A model generated the notes under the pieces. That model did not search any database. It saw nothing but the letters and a program-made list of their open reading frames with translations, and was not told where the DNA came from. A stretch of DNA of 29,185 bases, from the NCBI GenBank assembly GCA_910578575.1, contig CAJTQP010000028.1, positions 1-29,185 on the forward strand. Direction: 5' to 3'. Shown one piece after another: positions 7,535 to 14,984 of the stretch. The position numbers and the translations under genes are program-made. The stretch comes from an uncultured Oscillospiraceae bacterium. GTDB lineage: Bacteria > Bacillota > Clostridia > Oscillospirales > Oscillospiraceae. Every line of letters begins with the position of its first letter. Position 1 is the stretch's first letter.

Positions 7535-9127
7535 TCATAGCGCCCGCAGCAGTGCCGGTCCCCGCTTGGCCAGGACAGCGGTACACCCTGCGGCCAGCAG
7601 CGCCAGCAGGACCAACGGCAGGGCTACCGCCGCCCAGGGGGCCAGCTTGCCCCCCAGCCAGTACAGGCACCCCGCCCCGGCCAGCGCCGCCATGGGGACG
7701 AACATGGCCAGCGTGGTGGCCATGGACTGCTTGATGACCACGGCCTCATTCACCGCGTCCAGTTTGGGGAAGGTCAGCCCCATGAGCATCCCGAAGCTGG
7801 CCTGGCCCAGGGCAAAGAGCAGGGAGGCCAGCAGCAGGGCCACGCACTGCCCCAGGGACAGTTTTAGGGCGATGGAGAAGCAGGCCCAGGCAAAGACGGT
7901 GCAGGGGAGGGTCAGCAGGAGCTGGAAGCCGGTCTTGATCCACAGCAGCGTCTGGTTCCCCAGGGGGGCCTCCCGGAGGATCCAGAGGTAGGGCCCCTCT
8001 AAGCTCACCGAGGGGGCGGCGATGGGGGCGGTGCACAGGCAGAAGCACAGCACCAGCGCCGCCATGGGCATCAGGGGGAAGCCCTCCCCCATCAGATCCG
8101 CAAATTCCAGCAGCCGCGCCTGCATCACCAGGGAGGCCACCCCGGCGGCCAGGAGCATCACCAGCCCCAGGCCTGCGTTCCAGAAGTACATGGGGGTGCC
8201 GAAGAAGCGCTGGGCCTCCTTTTTCAACAGGGCCTTGGTATGGCCGGAGGAGGACTGGGCAGACAGCTTGTAGTCGCTCCGGGCGGCGCGGGCGGTGAAG
8301 GCGGTGACCGCTTTCCGATAGACCAGCCCCAGGCCGAACACCACCAGGAGGAAGGGGATCACACAGCAGGCCACAAAGGCCAGCAGCAGCCCCCAGTCCC
8401 CCATGATGCCCTCTCCCAGCCACATGAGAGGGGCGGCCCAACTGAGGGACGCCTTCACCCCGGCGGCATTGGCGGCCAGGTTCTCAATCATCCCGTTGAG
8501 GTGGAAGGAGAAGTAAAACACCACCAGCAGGAACAGCCCCATGACGATGTTCTGCCCCAGAGCCCCGTGGGAGACCTTGACAGAGAGGAAGGCCACCAGG
8601 GCCCCCAGAAGGACCGACAGGGCCGTATCCAGCAGCGGCAGGGCCAGGGCGGCGATGAGCAGCCGCAGCCAAAACAGCAGGTTGTGCCCCACGCCGCTCT
8701 CGGTCATCAGCATACACACCACCCCGGCGGGCAGCAGAACGAAGAGGGAGAACAGCAGGTTTTCCAGATAGATGGCCGTCACCCGGCAGGCCACCAGCAG
8801 GGTGGAGGGCAGGGGCATACTCAGCAGCAGGTCGTTGTCCCGCCCGCCGAACACTACGCCCTTCACCGCAAAGGTGGTGAACAGCAGGCCACCCACCAGG
8901 GCGCCGATGCCCATGAAGATAAACACCAAAATCTCCATGTGGGCGGGGGCCAGGGCATCCATCAACATAAAACTATAGAATCCGGAGAGGTACAGGCCCA
9001 GGAAGGCCAGCAACACGATGACCCCCAGGCCAGTGGCCGCTTTCTTTTTGCTGCGGCGCTGGGAGTTGGCGGAGGTCAGCAGCATAGACTGGACACTGAC
9101 CTTTAACAGTGGAAAGAACTTTTTCAT
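7535..9127 (-). CDS. ABC exporter permease (large multi-span membrane subunit)
   Basis: Membrane partner of the ATPase encoded just upstream. The 530-aa protein starts with a short basic cytosolic segment (QRRSKKK near 24-30), followed by about ten to twelve hydrophobic spans with small cytosolic loops, for example around 35-55, 65-95, 110-150, 160-190, 195-215, 235-265, 310-335, 345-370, 395-440 and 465-520. This matches the putative ABC permease subunits of Firmicutes that are encoded beside EcsA/YtrB-like ATPases. No substrate can be read from the sequence; peptide, lipid or drug export are all possible. Its ATG overlaps the ATPase stop by four bases (9124-9127), so the subunits are translationally coupled. 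Start MKKFFPLLK is the natural one. Confidence 0.85.
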   Translation of the reverse strand: MKKFFPLLKVSVQSMLLTSANSQRRSKKKAATGLGVIVLLAFLGLYLSGFYSFMLMDALAPAHMEILVFIFMGIGALVGGLLFTTFAVKGVVFGGRDNDLLLSMPLPSTLLVACRVTAIYLENLLFSLFVLLPAGVVCMLMTESGVGHNLLFWLRLLIAALALPLLDTALSVLLGALVAFLSVKVSHGALGQNIVMGLFLLVVFYFSFHLNGMIENLAANAAGVKASLSWAAPLMWLGEGIMGDWGLLLAFVACCVIPFLLVVFGLGLVYRKAVTAFTARAARSDYKLSAQSSSGHTKALLKKEAQRFFGTPMYFWNAGLGLVMLLAAGVASLVMQARLLEFADLMGEGFPLMPMAALVLCFCLCTAPIAAPSVSLEGPYLWILREAPLGNQTLLWIKTGFQLLLTLPCTVFAWACFSIALKLSLGQCVALLLASLLFALGQASFGMLMGLTFPKLDAVNEAVVIKQSMATTLAMFVPMAALAGAGCLYWLGGKLAPWAAVALPLVLLALLAAGCTAVLAKRGPALLRAL

Positions 9128-9837
9128 TGTGCTTCCCCCAGTTCCAAAAACACGGTTTCCAGGGAGGAGTCTCCCACCAGCTCTGCCGTGGGGCCGGATT
9201 TCACCAGCCGCCCGTCCTTGATGATGGCGATCTTATGGCAGAGCTTTTCCGCCACCTCCAGCACATGGGTGGAGAAGAACACGGCGGAGCCGTTCTGGCA
9301 CAGCTCGGTGAGATAGCCCTTGACCAGGTGGGAGGCGGCGGGGTCCAGGCCCACGAAGGGCTCGTCGAGGATCAGCAGCTTGGGGTGGCGGATGAAGGCG
9401 GAGATGAGGGCCAGCTTTTGCCGCATCCCGTGGGAATAGCTGCCGATGGCGGAGCCCAGGTTCCCGGTGAGCCCAAAGGCGCCGGCAAACTTACCGATGT
9501 CGTCGGTGCGCTGTTTGGCGGGGAGGTCGTAGAGGTCCGCGATGAAGTTTAAGTAGTCGATGCCCTTCATGAACTCATACAGGTCCGGGTTGTCTGGCAG
9601 GAAGGCGGTGACCTGCTTGGCCCCCACCGGGTCCCCCTTGATGTCATGGCCGTCGATGGTGATGCTGCCCTGGGTGAAGTCCATCACCCCTGCCACAGCC
9701 CGGAGGGTGGTGGTCTTGCCCGCCCCGTTGTGGCCGATGAAGCCGTAGATCTCACCGGGGCTGACGTGGAGGGTCAGGTCGTCCACGGCCTTTTTTCCTC
9801 CGGGGTAGGTTTTGGAATAGTGTTCGATGCGAAGCAT
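9124..9837 (-). CDS. ABC transporter ATP-binding protein
   Basis: Nucleotide-binding subunit of an ABC exporter, 237 aa from the ATG at 9837 (MLRIEHYSKTYPGGKKA). Walker A is GHNGAGKTTT near residue 40; the signature loop is the degenerate YSHGMRQK rather than LSGGQ, as in many EcsA/YtrB-like proteins; Walker B with the catalytic Glu is LLILDEPFVGLD; the switch His is in FSTHVLE. AGAAAGGAG precedes the ATG at ideal distance. The frame stays open upstream to about 10020, but that stretch contains the promoter and lacks a ribosome site, so the longer start is rejected. The gene is followed by its permease with a 4-bp overlap and is driven from 9889-9930. Confidence 0.95.
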   Translation of the reverse strand: MLRIEHYSKTYPGGKKAVDDLTLHVSPGEIYGFIGHNGAGKTTTLRAVAGVMDFTQGSITIDGHDIKGDPVGAKQVTAFLPDNPDLYEFMKGIDYLNFIADLYDLPAKQRTDDIGKFAGAFGLTGNLGSAIGSYSHGMRQKLALISAFIRHPKLLILDEPFVGLDPAASHLVKGYLTELCQNGSAVFFSTHVLEVAEKLCHKIAIIKDGRLVKSGPTAELVGDSSLETVFLELGEAQ

Positions 9838-9888
9838 AGCGCTCTCCTTTCTGTGGATGGATTCGTATGAAAAAGAGGGAAAACCTCG

Positions 9889-9930
9889 TTTTGATATCAA
9901 AATAATATCACATAGAATCGGCCGTGTCAA
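9889..9930 (-). promoter_or_regulatory. Promoter and palindromic operator of the ABC transporter operon
   Basis: Minus-strand TTGACA (9925-9930, perfect), 17-bp spacer, TATTAT (9902-9907). A perfect 14-bp palindrome, TTTTGATATCAAAA (9889-9902), touches the -10 and covers the predicted start point, the classical place for a repressor. No regulator gene is adjacent. The promoter is near-consensus; the operator role is inferred. Confidence 0.8.
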
Positions 9931-10001
9931 GAGTTTTGGGATGAACTGACAGACTTGTGTTATGAATGGAGGGGTGGGCCCAGTGCCCCGATAGGGGGCC
10001 C

Positions 10002-10030
10002 TTGTGTTTTCTAAAAACATCCAGTATAAT
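10002..10030 (+). promoter_or_regulatory. Promoter of ychF
   Basis: TTGTGT (10002-10007), 17-bp spacer, perfect TATAAT (10025-10030), about 54 bp before the ychF start. The -35 is weak (three of six), the -10 perfect. Confidence 0.65.
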
Positions 10031-10083
10031 GAGGGGGAAATTTCACGCGCCGTGTTGCGCGTTCACAAAGAGAGGAAGCTGTT

Positions 10084-11178
10084 ATGAAACTAGGAATCGT
10101 GGGGCTCCCCAACGTGGGCAAGAGCACCCTCTTCAACGCCATCACCAATGCTGGGGCAGAGTCCGCCAACTATCCCTTCTGCACCATCGACCCCAACGTG
10201 GGCATGGTCACCGTGCCGGACAGCCGCTTGGACAAGCTGGCGGAAATTTACCAGCCGAAAAAGACCACCCCGGCGGTGATCGAGTTCGTGGACATCGCCG
10301 GTCTGGTGAAGGGGGCCTCCAAGGGGGAGGGCTTGGGCAACAAGTTCCTGGCCAACATCCGGGAGACCGACGCCATCGTCCACGTGGTCCGCTGCTTCGA
10401 CGACGAGAACATCGTCCACGTGGAGGGAAGCTGCGACCCCGCCCGCGACATCGAGATCATCGACCTGGAGCTCATCATGGCGGATATGGAGATGGTGGAG
10501 CGGCGCATCGAGAAGGACACCAAGGCCGCCAAGGGGGACAAGAAGTTCCTCCACTCCGCCGAAGTGTTCAAGGGCCTGCTGGCCTGGCTGGGGGACGGGA
10601 AGTCCGCCCGGAGCTACCCCTGCGGGGAGGAGGAGCAGGAGATCCTGGCCACGGCGGACCTGCTCACCCGGAAGCCTGTGATCTTCGCCGCCAACCTGGA
10701 CGAGGCGGGCTTCAAAAACCATGAAGCCAACGCCTATTACCAGGCAGTGGTCCAGGCGGCCCAGGTGGAGCAGGCCCAAGTGGTGCCCATCTGCGCCAAC
10801 GTGGAGGCGGAGATCGCCGCTATGGATCCAGAGGACCGGGCCATGTTCCTGGAGGACCTGGGGGTGGAGCAGTCCGGCCTGGACCGGCTCATCACCGCCA
10901 GCTATACCCTCCTGGGGTTGATCTCCTACCTGACCTGCGGCCCCGACGAGTGCCGGGCCTGGACCATCCCCCAGGGCACCAAGGCCCCCAAGGCCGCGGG
11001 GAAGATCCACACGGATTTCGAGCGGGGCTTCATCCGGGCGGAGGTGGTGTCCTTCACGGATCTGGACGCCTGCGGCGGCTCCATGACCGCCGCCAAGGAG
11101 AAGGGCCTGGTGCGCTCTGAGGGCAAGGAATATGTGATGCAGGACGGCGACGTGGTCCTGTTCCGTTTCAATGTCTGA
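10084..11178 (+). CDS. ychF: Redox-regulated ATPase YchF (OLA1/Obg-family)
   Basis: Universally conserved TRAFAC-class P-loop protein that binds ribosomes and hydrolyses ATP rather than GTP. The 364-aa product shows the P-loop GLPNVGKST (residues 6-14), the G2/G3 region DIAGLVKGASKGEGLGNKFL, and NLDEAGF in place of the GTP-specifying NKxD, consistent with ATP preference. A helical insert follows at about 130-195, and the C-terminal TGS-like domain has GPDECRAWTIPQGTKAP and TDFERGFIRAEV. AGAGGAAG lies 7 bp before the ATG. It is cotranscribed with the SDR gene, whose start overlaps its last eight bases. Confidence 0.98.
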   Translation: MKLGIVGLPNVGKSTLFNAITNAGAESANYPFCTIDPNVGMVTVPDSRLDKLAEIYQPKKTTPAVIEFVDIAGLVKGASKGEGLGNKFLANIRETDAIVHVVRCFDDENIVHVEGSCDPARDIEIIDLELIMADMEMVERRIEKDTKAAKGDKKFLHSAEVFKGLLAWLGDGKSARSYPCGEEEQEILATADLLTRKPVIFAANLDEAGFKNHEANAYYQAVVQAAQVEQAQVVPICANVEAEIAAMDPEDRAMFLEDLGVEQSGLDRLITASYTLLGLISYLTCGPDECRAWTIPQGTKAPKAAGKIHTDFERGFIRAEVVSFTDLDACGGSMTAAKEKGLVRSEGKEYVMQDGDVVLFRFNV

Positions 11179-11908
11179 GGGGAGTGTCCTCATCACCGGG
11201 GCCTCCCGCGGCATCGGTGCGGAGACTGCCCGGCTGTTTGCCCGGCGGGGCTGGCAGGTGGGGATCAACTACCACCGCGCCCAGGCCCGTGCCCAGGCAC
11301 TCTTGGAGGAAATTCAAAAGGAGGGGGGGCAGGGGGCCCTATATCCCGCCGACGTGTCCGGCCGGGAGGCGGTGGAGGCCATGGTCCAAAGCTTCACCGC
11401 AGACTTCGGCACCCCGGACGTGTTGGTGTGCAACGCCGGGATCGCCCGGCAGGAGCTATTCACCCAGATCACGGAAGAGAGCTGGCGCAGCCTCATGGGG
11501 GTGAACCTGGACGGGGTGTTCCACTGCTGCCAGGCAGTCCTACCGGGGATGCTCCATCGCAAGGCGGGGAAGATTATCACCCTGTCCTCTATGTGGGGGC
11601 AGGTAGGGGCCTCCTGTGAGGTGGCCTACTCTGCCGCTAAGGCGGGGGTCATCGGTCTGACGAAGGCCCTGGCCAAGGAGCTGGGACCCTCCGGCATCAC
11701 AGTGAACTGCGTGGCTCCTGGGGTCATCGACACGGAAATGAACGCTGCCTTGGACCCGGAGACCAAAGCCGCCCTGGGGGAGGAGACGCCCCTGGAGCGC
11801 CTAGGTACCCCAAGGGACGTGGCAGAGACGATCTGGTTCCTGGCGGGCCCCGGCGGGGACTACTTCACCGGCCAGGTCCTGGCGCCCAACGGGGGCTTTG
11901 TGATCTGA
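11171..11908 (+). CDS. Short-chain dehydrogenase/reductase, FabG-like
   Basis: Classical SDR of 245 aa, Rossmann fold. The cofactor motif TGASRGIG lies at 9-16, NAG at 88-90, the structural Asn at 112, and the catalytic Ser140, Tyr153 and Lys157 in LSSMWGQ...AYSAAKAG. The C-terminal half has VNCVAPGVIDTEMN and NGGFVI, typical of 3-oxoacyl-ACP reductases (FabG). It is away from other fatty-acid genes, so it may reduce another substrate; a generic NAD(P)H-dependent oxidoreductase is as likely as true FabG. The ATG at 11171 overlaps the ychF stop by eight bases and I see no ribosome site, so translation probably depends on ribosomes finishing ychF. A strong terminator follows. Confidence 0.88.
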   Translation: MSEGSVLITGASRGIGAETARLFARRGWQVGINYHRAQARAQALLEEIQKEGGQGALYPADVSGREAVEAMVQSFTADFGTPDVLVCNAGIARQELFTQITEESWRSLMGVNLDGVFHCCQAVLPGMLHRKAGKIITLSSMWGQVGASCEVAYSAAKAGVIGLTKALAKELGPSGITVNCVAPGVIDTEMNAALDPETKAALGEETPLERLGTPRDVAETIWFLAGPGGDYFTGQVLAPNGGFVI

Positions 11909-11937
11909 GGCTACCAAAACAATCATACAAAAAACAA

Positions 11938-11973
11938 AGGGATGAAGTGCAGACTTCGTCCCTCTGTTTTTTT
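11938..11973 (+). terminator. Terminator after ychF-SDR
   Basis: Stem of about 11 bp with one G-U pair around the loop GCAG (11949-11952), followed by a T-rich tail with seven T residues ending at 11973. Confidence 0.9.
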
Positions 11974-11984
11974 GCAAAAATCCC

Positions 11985-12035
11985 TTGACAGCTATATCGG
12001 CTGCCGTTATAATAAATATATCGAAAACCGATATA
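11985..12035 (+). promoter_or_regulatory. Consensus promoter with two PadR-like operator dyads
   Basis: TTGACA (11985-11990), 17-bp spacer, TATAAT (12008-12013): a perfect sigma-A promoter. Dyad 1 (11993-12011, arms of 9 bp around one base, one mismatch) fills the spacer and -10. Dyad 2 (12017-12035, perfect 7-bp arms TATATCG/CGATATA, 5-bp spacer) covers the start region. The centres are 24 bp apart. Autorepression by the PadR protein encoded next is inferred from position and family habit. Confidence 0.8.
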
Positions 12036-12066
12036 ACGGCGGACGCAACAGAAAGGAGGGGATGAT

Positions 12067-12381
12067 GTGCCAAAGGGTGCGCTGACGGAGGCAGTGTATT
12101 ACATCCTGCTCTCCCTGATGGAGCCTATGCACGGTTACGGCATCATGCAAAACGTGGAGCAGCTCTCCAAGGGGCGGGTGAAGCTGGCTCCGGGGACCCT
12201 TTACGGGGCCATCAACACGCTGCTGGAACGGGGCTGGATTTCGGCCCTGCCAGGGGAGAAGGACAGCCGGAAGAAGGAATACCGGATCACAGATCTGGGA
12301 AAGCAGATGCTGCAAGGGGAGCTGTTGCGCCTGCGGGAGCTCTTAGAGAACGGCCTGCGGATTATGGAGGGGGAACCATGA
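12067..12381 (+). CDS. PadR-family transcriptional regulator
   Basis: Small winged-helix repressor of 104 aa (PadR-s1 type without the long C-terminal domain). The N-terminal part reads GALTEAVYYILLSLMEPMHGYGIMQ, with the family signature MHGYGI; LAPGTLYGAINTLLERGWI is the recognition helix and wing region, and KEYRITDLGKQ is the wing strand. The start is GTG at 12067, placed by the strong AAGGAGGGG just upstream; two ATG codons at 12062 and 12065 are in another frame that stops at once. It likely binds the two dyads in its own promoter and responds to a small hydrophobic ligand. The stop overlaps the DUF2812 gene by four bases. Confidence 0.94.
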   Translation: MPKGALTEAVYYILLSLMEPMHGYGIMQNVEQLSKGRVKLAPGTLYGAINTLLERGWISALPGEKDSRKKEYRITDLGKQMLQGELLRLRELLENGLRIMEGEP

Positions 12382-12917
12382 GAAGAGTGATACACAAGTG
12401 CTTTAGCGTCTGGAATTTTGACAAGGAGGAACGCTGGCTCAACCAGATGGCGGCCAAGGGATTGCACCTGGTGTCCGTGGGCTTTTGCCGCTATGAGTTT
12501 GAAGACTGCCTGCCGGGGGAGTATACCATCCGTTTGCAGCTCCTGGACCACGGCCCCCGCCACCCGGAGAGCCAGAAGTACATTGAGTTTATGGAGAACA
12601 CCGGGATCCGGCAGGTGGGGGCCATCCTGCGCTGGGTATATTTTTCCAAGGCATCCAGGGAGGGCCCCTTTGAGCTGTTTTCCGACAACGCCTCCCGACT
12701 GAGATACCTCTCCCAGATCATCCGCTTCATCGCTGTCCTGGGGGTGATGAATCTGTTTGTGGGGGCGAACAACGTCTTTTTGGCGGTGGCCCACGATAGC
12801 CCGGTGAATTATTTGGGGGCCATCAACATTGTCCTGGCTTTATGGTGCGCCATCGGCAGTTTACGGCTGTTGAAAAAGCACAAGCGGATGAAAAAAGAAT
12901 TGCAGTTGTTTGAATGA
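12378..12917 (+). CDS. DUF2812 domain membrane protein
   Basis: Protein of 179 aa with the DUF2812 pattern: FSVWNFDKEERWLNQMAAKGLHLV at the start, then FCRYEFEDCLPGEYTIRLQLLD, an aromatic-rich soluble domain to about residue 105, and two membrane spans at about 117-135 and 142-160, ending in a lysine-rich cytosolic tail. DUF2812 genes are commonly paired with padR genes in Firmicutes; here the start codon overlaps the padR stop (ATGA), making a two-gene autoregulated unit. The biochemical role is not known; a sensor or ligand-response partner of PadR is the usual guess and I do not go further. Confidence 0.88.
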   Translation: MRRVIHKCFSVWNFDKEERWLNQMAAKGLHLVSVGFCRYEFEDCLPGEYTIRLQLLDHGPRHPESQKYIEFMENTGIRQVGAILRWVYFSKASREGPFELFSDNASRLRYLSQIIRFIAVLGVMNLFVGANNVFLAVAHDSPVNYLGAINIVLALWCAIGSLRLLKKHKRMKKELQLFE

Positions 12918-12993
12918 GGAAAAATTTCCTGGGTTGTTCACATTTTCTACTGGAAAATTGGAGCGGTTTGTGCGAAAATAAGGGGGAAGAAAA

Positions 12994-13023
12994 GAGGGGC
13001 ATGCGGGGAGACCGCGGCCCCTC
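12994..13023 (+). other. Hairpin between DUF2812 gene and phospholipase gene
   Basis: 7-bp outer stem (12994-13000 with 13017-13023) with an inner CGG/CCG pairing. No T-tract follows, so it is not a standard terminator; it may be a leader hairpin or processing site. No convincing promoter is visible in 12918-13067. Confidence 0.4.
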
Positions 13024-13067
13024 TGGCAACGTTGAAATTTGCACAATTTTTATAGAGGAGGTACGGT

Positions 13068-13727
13068 ATGCCCAATTACAACGCACATACCTATTTTGGT
13101 CAGCAGGTCCTCCAAGCCCTTCCCCTGGAGCTGCGGCAGAGCTGCACCAAGGACCTGCCCCTGTTCCGCCTGGGACTTTACGGTCCGGACCCACTGATCT
13201 TTTCCTATTTGACCAAAGCCAACGCCGACCGCCTGCACCACCACTGGCGGGAGGAATCCCTCCCCCGCTTAGAGGGGGCCCTGTGCCGGGGCAGCGACAG
13301 CGAAGCCAGCTTCGCCGCCGGCTATCTGCTCCACCAGCTTTTGGATGACGCCACCCACCCCCAGATTTACGAATACATGGAGGCGGACGGTTCCTCTCAC
13401 TTCCGGCTGGAAATCCAACTGGACCGGATGATCCTTCAGGAGCAGGGCTGCCCACGCCTGCCGGGGATGACCGTCCAGGGTAAGGTCCGGGCGGCAGCCA
13501 CAGCGGAGGACCTTCTCATTCGCACCACCCAGACCCAATACCTTCGGGGCCTGTGGCGGATGGCCTCTCTGTCCCAGCTCTTTGGCGGACACCTGCGCGG
13601 GCGCATTGCCCAGCAGACCACCCAGACAGAGCGCCGCCAGGCGGAGGCGCTCCGGGATATGTTGGAACAAGCGGTGGAACCCGCCGCCCAGGAATTGACG
13701 GCGATTTTAACGCCCATTGTGCATTGA
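13068..13727 (+). CDS. Zinc-dependent phospholipase C-like protein
   Basis: 219-aa helical protein of the zinc-dependent phospholipase C (alpha-toxin N-domain-like) family. Candidate metal ligands are well placed: His7 in YNAHTYFG, Asp41 in LGLYGPDPLIF, the His57-59 cluster, His89/Asp93/His97 in GYLLHQLLDDATHP, and His111/Glu115 in HFRLEIQLD. There is no signal peptide, so it probably acts in the cytosol, unlike secreted toxins of the family; many gut Clostridia carry such short cytosolic versions with no assigned substrate. A strong AGAGGAGG site precedes the ATG. The gene ends directly in the terminator shared with the convergent oxidoreductase. Confidence 0.85.
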   Translation: MPNYNAHTYFGQQVLQALPLELRQSCTKDLPLFRLGLYGPDPLIFSYLTKANADRLHHHWREESLPRLEGALCRGSDSEASFAAGYLLHQLLDDATHPQIYEYMEADGSSHFRLEIQLDRMILQEQGCPRLPGMTVQGKVRAAATAEDLLIRTTQTQYLRGLWRMASLSQLFGGHLRGRIAQQTTQTERRQAEALRDMLEQAVEPAAQELTAILTPIVH

Positions 13728-13775
13728 AAAAACCGGCTTCCCCACCCTCGCCGAGGGCTAGGAAGCCGGTTTTTG
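13727..13775. terminator. Bidirectional terminator between phospholipase and oxidoreductase genes
   Basis: Stem of about 15 bp (13727-13741 with 13761-13775) with A and T runs on both sides, plus an inner 5-bp CCCTC/GAGGG stem. The T-tract works for both converging genes. Confidence 0.93.
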
Positions 13776-13797
13776 CTGTTATTCTGTATTTTTGCGG

Positions 13798-14895
13798 TCA
13801 GGTTTTTGGGAAACCTTCGGGGATCTCATGCTTCACGCAGCGGCGGCCCTCCTTGCTCCAGATATTCCCCAGGCATTTGGTGCAGCCGATGCAGGGGGAT
13901 TCCTCACCCTTTTCCAGGTGCTGATAGAAATCCGGCTGGCAGATGAAGGGGCGGGAGGCGGAGATGAAGTCGATGCCGGCGCCCAGGATGGCGTCCATCT
14001 CCTCCAGCTTCCGCACGCCGCCCACCAGGATGAGGGGAAGGGAGACGGCCTTGCGGATCTCCTTGGCCCGGTCCAGGTAGAAGGTGGGTACCTTTTTCTT
14101 CCCCAGCCCTAACCAGTTGTAGCCAGAGAGCTCGATGCCGTCGGCTCCCAGGGCCTCAAACTGGCGGCAGAAGTAAAGGATATCTTGGGCGTAAGCGGCG
14201 TCAGCCTCCCCAGCGCAGTTGGTGTTGACCTTTACCAGGATGGGGTAGTCCTGGCCCACGGCCTCCCGGATGGCGGTGAGACATTCCCCAGGGAAGCGGA
14301 AGCGGTTCTCGGCGCTGCCGCCATAGCTGTCCGTACGCTGGTTGGAGTTGGGGTCCAGGAACTGGCTGAGGAGGTAGCCGTGGGCGCAGTGGAGCTGCAC
14401 GCCGTCGAAACCCAGGGCCTTGGCAGCTTTGGCGGCGTCCACGAAGTCGGCGCGGATTTTATCCAAATCTGCCTGAGCAAGCTCGGTGGTGGTCATCTCG
14501 TTGGGAGCAGTCATGCCGCCGGTGGGGGCCAGGAGCTTGCCGCCCTCCACCCGCTTTTCCGGCAGGAACACGTTCATCCCCGCGTGCATGAGTTGAAGAA
14601 TCAGCCGGCCGCCGGCGGCGTGGACCGCGTCCAGGACCTTTTTCTGGCTGTTCCGCTGTTCCTGAGTGGCGAAGCCCACCTGGATGCCCGTGGAACGGGC
14701 TTCAGGGGAGATGTAGCTATAGGCGGTGATGATGGCCCCCACGCCGCTCTGGGCGATCTCCTGATACAGGGCCACTTGCTCCGGGGCACAGGTGCCGTCC
14801 CGCTGGCCGAAGGGGTCCTGGGTGGCGGAGCGGATGAGGCGGTTGGGCAGGGTGAGGCTGCCCAGCTTGCCGGGGGTGAAGAGTGCAGATGCCAT
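13798..14895 (-). CDS. NADH:flavin oxidoreductase, Old Yellow Enzyme family with C-terminal Fe-S cysteine cluster
   Basis: FMN-binding TIM-barrel reductase of 365 aa. Motifs: FTPGKLGSLTLPNRLIRSAT at the N-terminus, QLMHAG, the active-site region FDGVQLHCAHGYLLSQFLDPNSNQRTDSYGGS, LVKVN, and the phosphate-binding VGGVRK. The C-terminus holds Cys335, Cys338, Cys341 and Cys353 (C-x2-C-x2-C-x11-C), resembling the 4Fe-4S site of 2,4-dienoyl-CoA reductase and trimethylamine dehydrogenase, but the NAD(P)H/FAD domain that usually follows is absent. Electrons must therefore come from a separate protein or by direct NAD(P)H binding. AAAGGAG precedes the ATG. It probably reduces an activated C=C bond; substrate unknown. 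Confidence 0.9.
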   Translation of the reverse strand: MASALFTPGKLGSLTLPNRLIRSATQDPFGQRDGTCAPEQVALYQEIAQSGVGAIITAYSYISPEARSTGIQVGFATQEQRNSQKKVLDAVHAAGGRLILQLMHAGMNVFLPEKRVEGGKLLAPTGGMTAPNEMTTTELAQADLDKIRADFVDAAKAAKALGFDGVQLHCAHGYLLSQFLDPNSNQRTDSYGGSAENRFRFPGECLTAIREAVGQDYPILVKVNTNCAGEADAAYAQDILYFCRQFEALGADGIELSGYNWLGLGKKKVPTFYLDRAKEIRKAVSLPLILVGGVRKLEEMDAILGAGIDFISASRPFICQPDFYQHLEKGEESPCIGCTKCLGNIWSKEGRRCVKHEIPEGFPKT

Positions 14896-14927
14896 AAAAT
14901 TTGGTCTCCTTTTGTTTGATTAGGTTG

Positions 14928-14956
14928 ATTATAGCGGAGACGGGGGCAAATTACAA
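14928..14956 (-). promoter_or_regulatory. Promoter of the Old Yellow Enzyme gene
   Basis: Minus-strand TTGTAA (14951-14956), 17-bp spacer, perfect TATAAT (14928-14933), about 30 bp before the start codon. Confidence 0.8.
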
Positions 14957-14984
14957 GAGCGTTGGATGGGATTAAAGTTTTCGT

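Noticed and set aside
9838..10020. Longer N-terminus for the ABC ATPase
   Set aside because: The extension contains the TTGACA/TATTAT promoter and operator; the ATG at 9837 has a strong ribosome site and the normal N-terminus.
10090..11268. 392-codon open frame antisense to ychF
   Set aside because: No ribosome site or recognisable motif, lies wholly over a universally conserved gene; codon-bias shadow.
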